From an uncultured Oscillospiraceae bacterium (GTDB taxonomy: Bacteria > Bacillota > Clostridia > Oscillospirales > Oscillospiraceae), in assembly GCA_905205085.1 (NCBI GenBank), contig CAJLCG010000122.1, positions 1 to 5,658 of the forward strand: a DNA stretch of 5,658 nt, given 5' to 3'. Each line of letters starts with the position of its first letter. The first letter of the stretch is position 1. Both the position numbers and the translations under genes were made by a program. Positions 5,207 through 5,658 of the stretch are shown in pieces. The notes below the pieces were generated by a model. That model worked only from the letters and a program-made list of their open reading frames with translations, was not told where the DNA came from and searched no databases.

Positions 5207-5658
5207 TTATGCGTGCTTAGCCTGTTCTACGACCTTTTCATAGGGGCCGATGATATACTGGTTCATCTGTCCTTTCATCTTTTTCTGTACCGATGGGACA
5301 GCCAGCATAGCGCCCACCAGCTTCATCTGCAAGATGCGCTTCTTCTCCTTCTGGGGAAAATCATAGATGCCGTGGGCCTTGTAGAACTTGTGATCGGCCT
5401 TCATAAGCCCCTGCATCACATAGATCAGGTCCCGGAAGATCTTCATGCCGCCTACGCCGTAGAAGTTGGCCGGACGGGACAGCTTCTTTTCCATGGCAAA
5501 GGTCAGAGAATCGGCCAGGGTTTGAATATCGGCGGCTGTGTTGCCCTCGTCGGTAGCGACCCCGCACAGGTAGTTGCCGCCCACTTCGCTGCGCCCCTCC
5601 ACGATCATGCGCAGGTTGCTCTCATACTGATAATCGCCGCTGATGAGGTAGGCAATAG
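5207..5658 (-). CDS. Flavodoxin-fold NAD(P)H-dependent oxidoreductase, C-terminal part (5' end outside window)
   Basis: The last 149 residues of a larger protein; the frame is open to the window edge, with IAYLISGDYQYESNLR before the first Met in the window (5608), so that Met is internal. Recognisable points are VGGNYLCGVATDEGN, SRPANFYGVGGMKIFRDLIY, QGLMKADHKFYKAHGIYDFP and a basic, Met-rich helix (QMKLVGAMLAVPSVQKKMKG) near the end. From memory this matches the C-terminal part of a clostridial group annotated as NAD(P)H-dependent oxidoreductase or flavodoxin-family FMN reductase; the N-terminal FMN-binding loops that would prove it are not in view. The product is probably cytoplasmic. It ends with TAA and the next 76 bases hold the operon promoter. 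It may be a separate transcription unit or feed into the operon by read-through. Confidence 0.6.
   Translation of the reverse strand, partial: IAYLISGDYQYESNLRMIVEGRSEVGGNYLCGVATDEGNTAADIQTLADSLTFAMEKKLSRPANFYGVGGMKIFRDLIYVMQGLMKADHKFYKAHGIYDFPQKEKKRILQMKLVGAMLAVPSVQKKMKGQMNQYIIGPYEKVVEQAKHA

Noticed and set aside
1..5658. tRNA, rRNA, CRISPR array, defence or toxin-antitoxin system
   Set aside because: Nearly all bases are accounted for by protein-coding genes and the few gaps are too short; no direct repeat series or defence-family motif was seen.

Overview
All recognisable genes in this window lie on the minus strand, so the window reads from right (5658) to left (1). By eye it is moderately GC-rich. 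The genes have strong AGGAGG-type ribosome binding sites and ATGA stop/start overlaps. Several families are typical of anaerobic Firmicutes (a TIGR04076 protein, a DUF5714 protein, a short 136-residue peptide-deformylase-like protein). I infer a gut-type Clostridia chromosome, perhaps Oscillospiraceae-like; the lineage rests on family recognition only.

Right edge (5207-5658): the C-terminal part of a probable flavodoxin-fold NAD(P)H-dependent oxidoreductase, whose start lies outside the window. It is followed by a short gap (5131-5206) holding a good promoter candidate with an extended -10 element, a small inverted repeat around it, and a ribosome binding site.

Left of the promoter (11-5130) is one tightly packed set of nine reading units, probably one operon. 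In order of transcription they are: a decayed AlkZ-related gene (two frameshifts and a lost C-terminal part); a DUF1349 protein; a noncanonical peptide deformylase homologue with the motif I Gln replaced by Met; a TIGR04076 protein; a short-chain dehydrogenase/reductase; a short flavodoxin; a Vat-family hexapeptide-repeat O-acetyltransferase; a DUF6933-like protein; and a fusion of a Cys-rich DUF5714 domain to a thioredoxin-type arsenate reductase domain. Gaps between intact genes are at most about 17 bases, and three junctions are 4-base ATGA overlaps.

How the genes work together is not known. Two redox proteins (SDR, flavodoxin), a xenobiotic acetyltransferase, an arsenate reductase-like domain and several small Cys-bearing proteins of unknown function suggest a detoxification or stress cassette. 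That is inference: there is no arsenic transporter, ArsR regulator, transposase or other mobile-element gene in the window. I saw no tRNA, rRNA, CRISPR array, insertion sequence or convincing terminator. No stretch over 300 bases lacks a gene.
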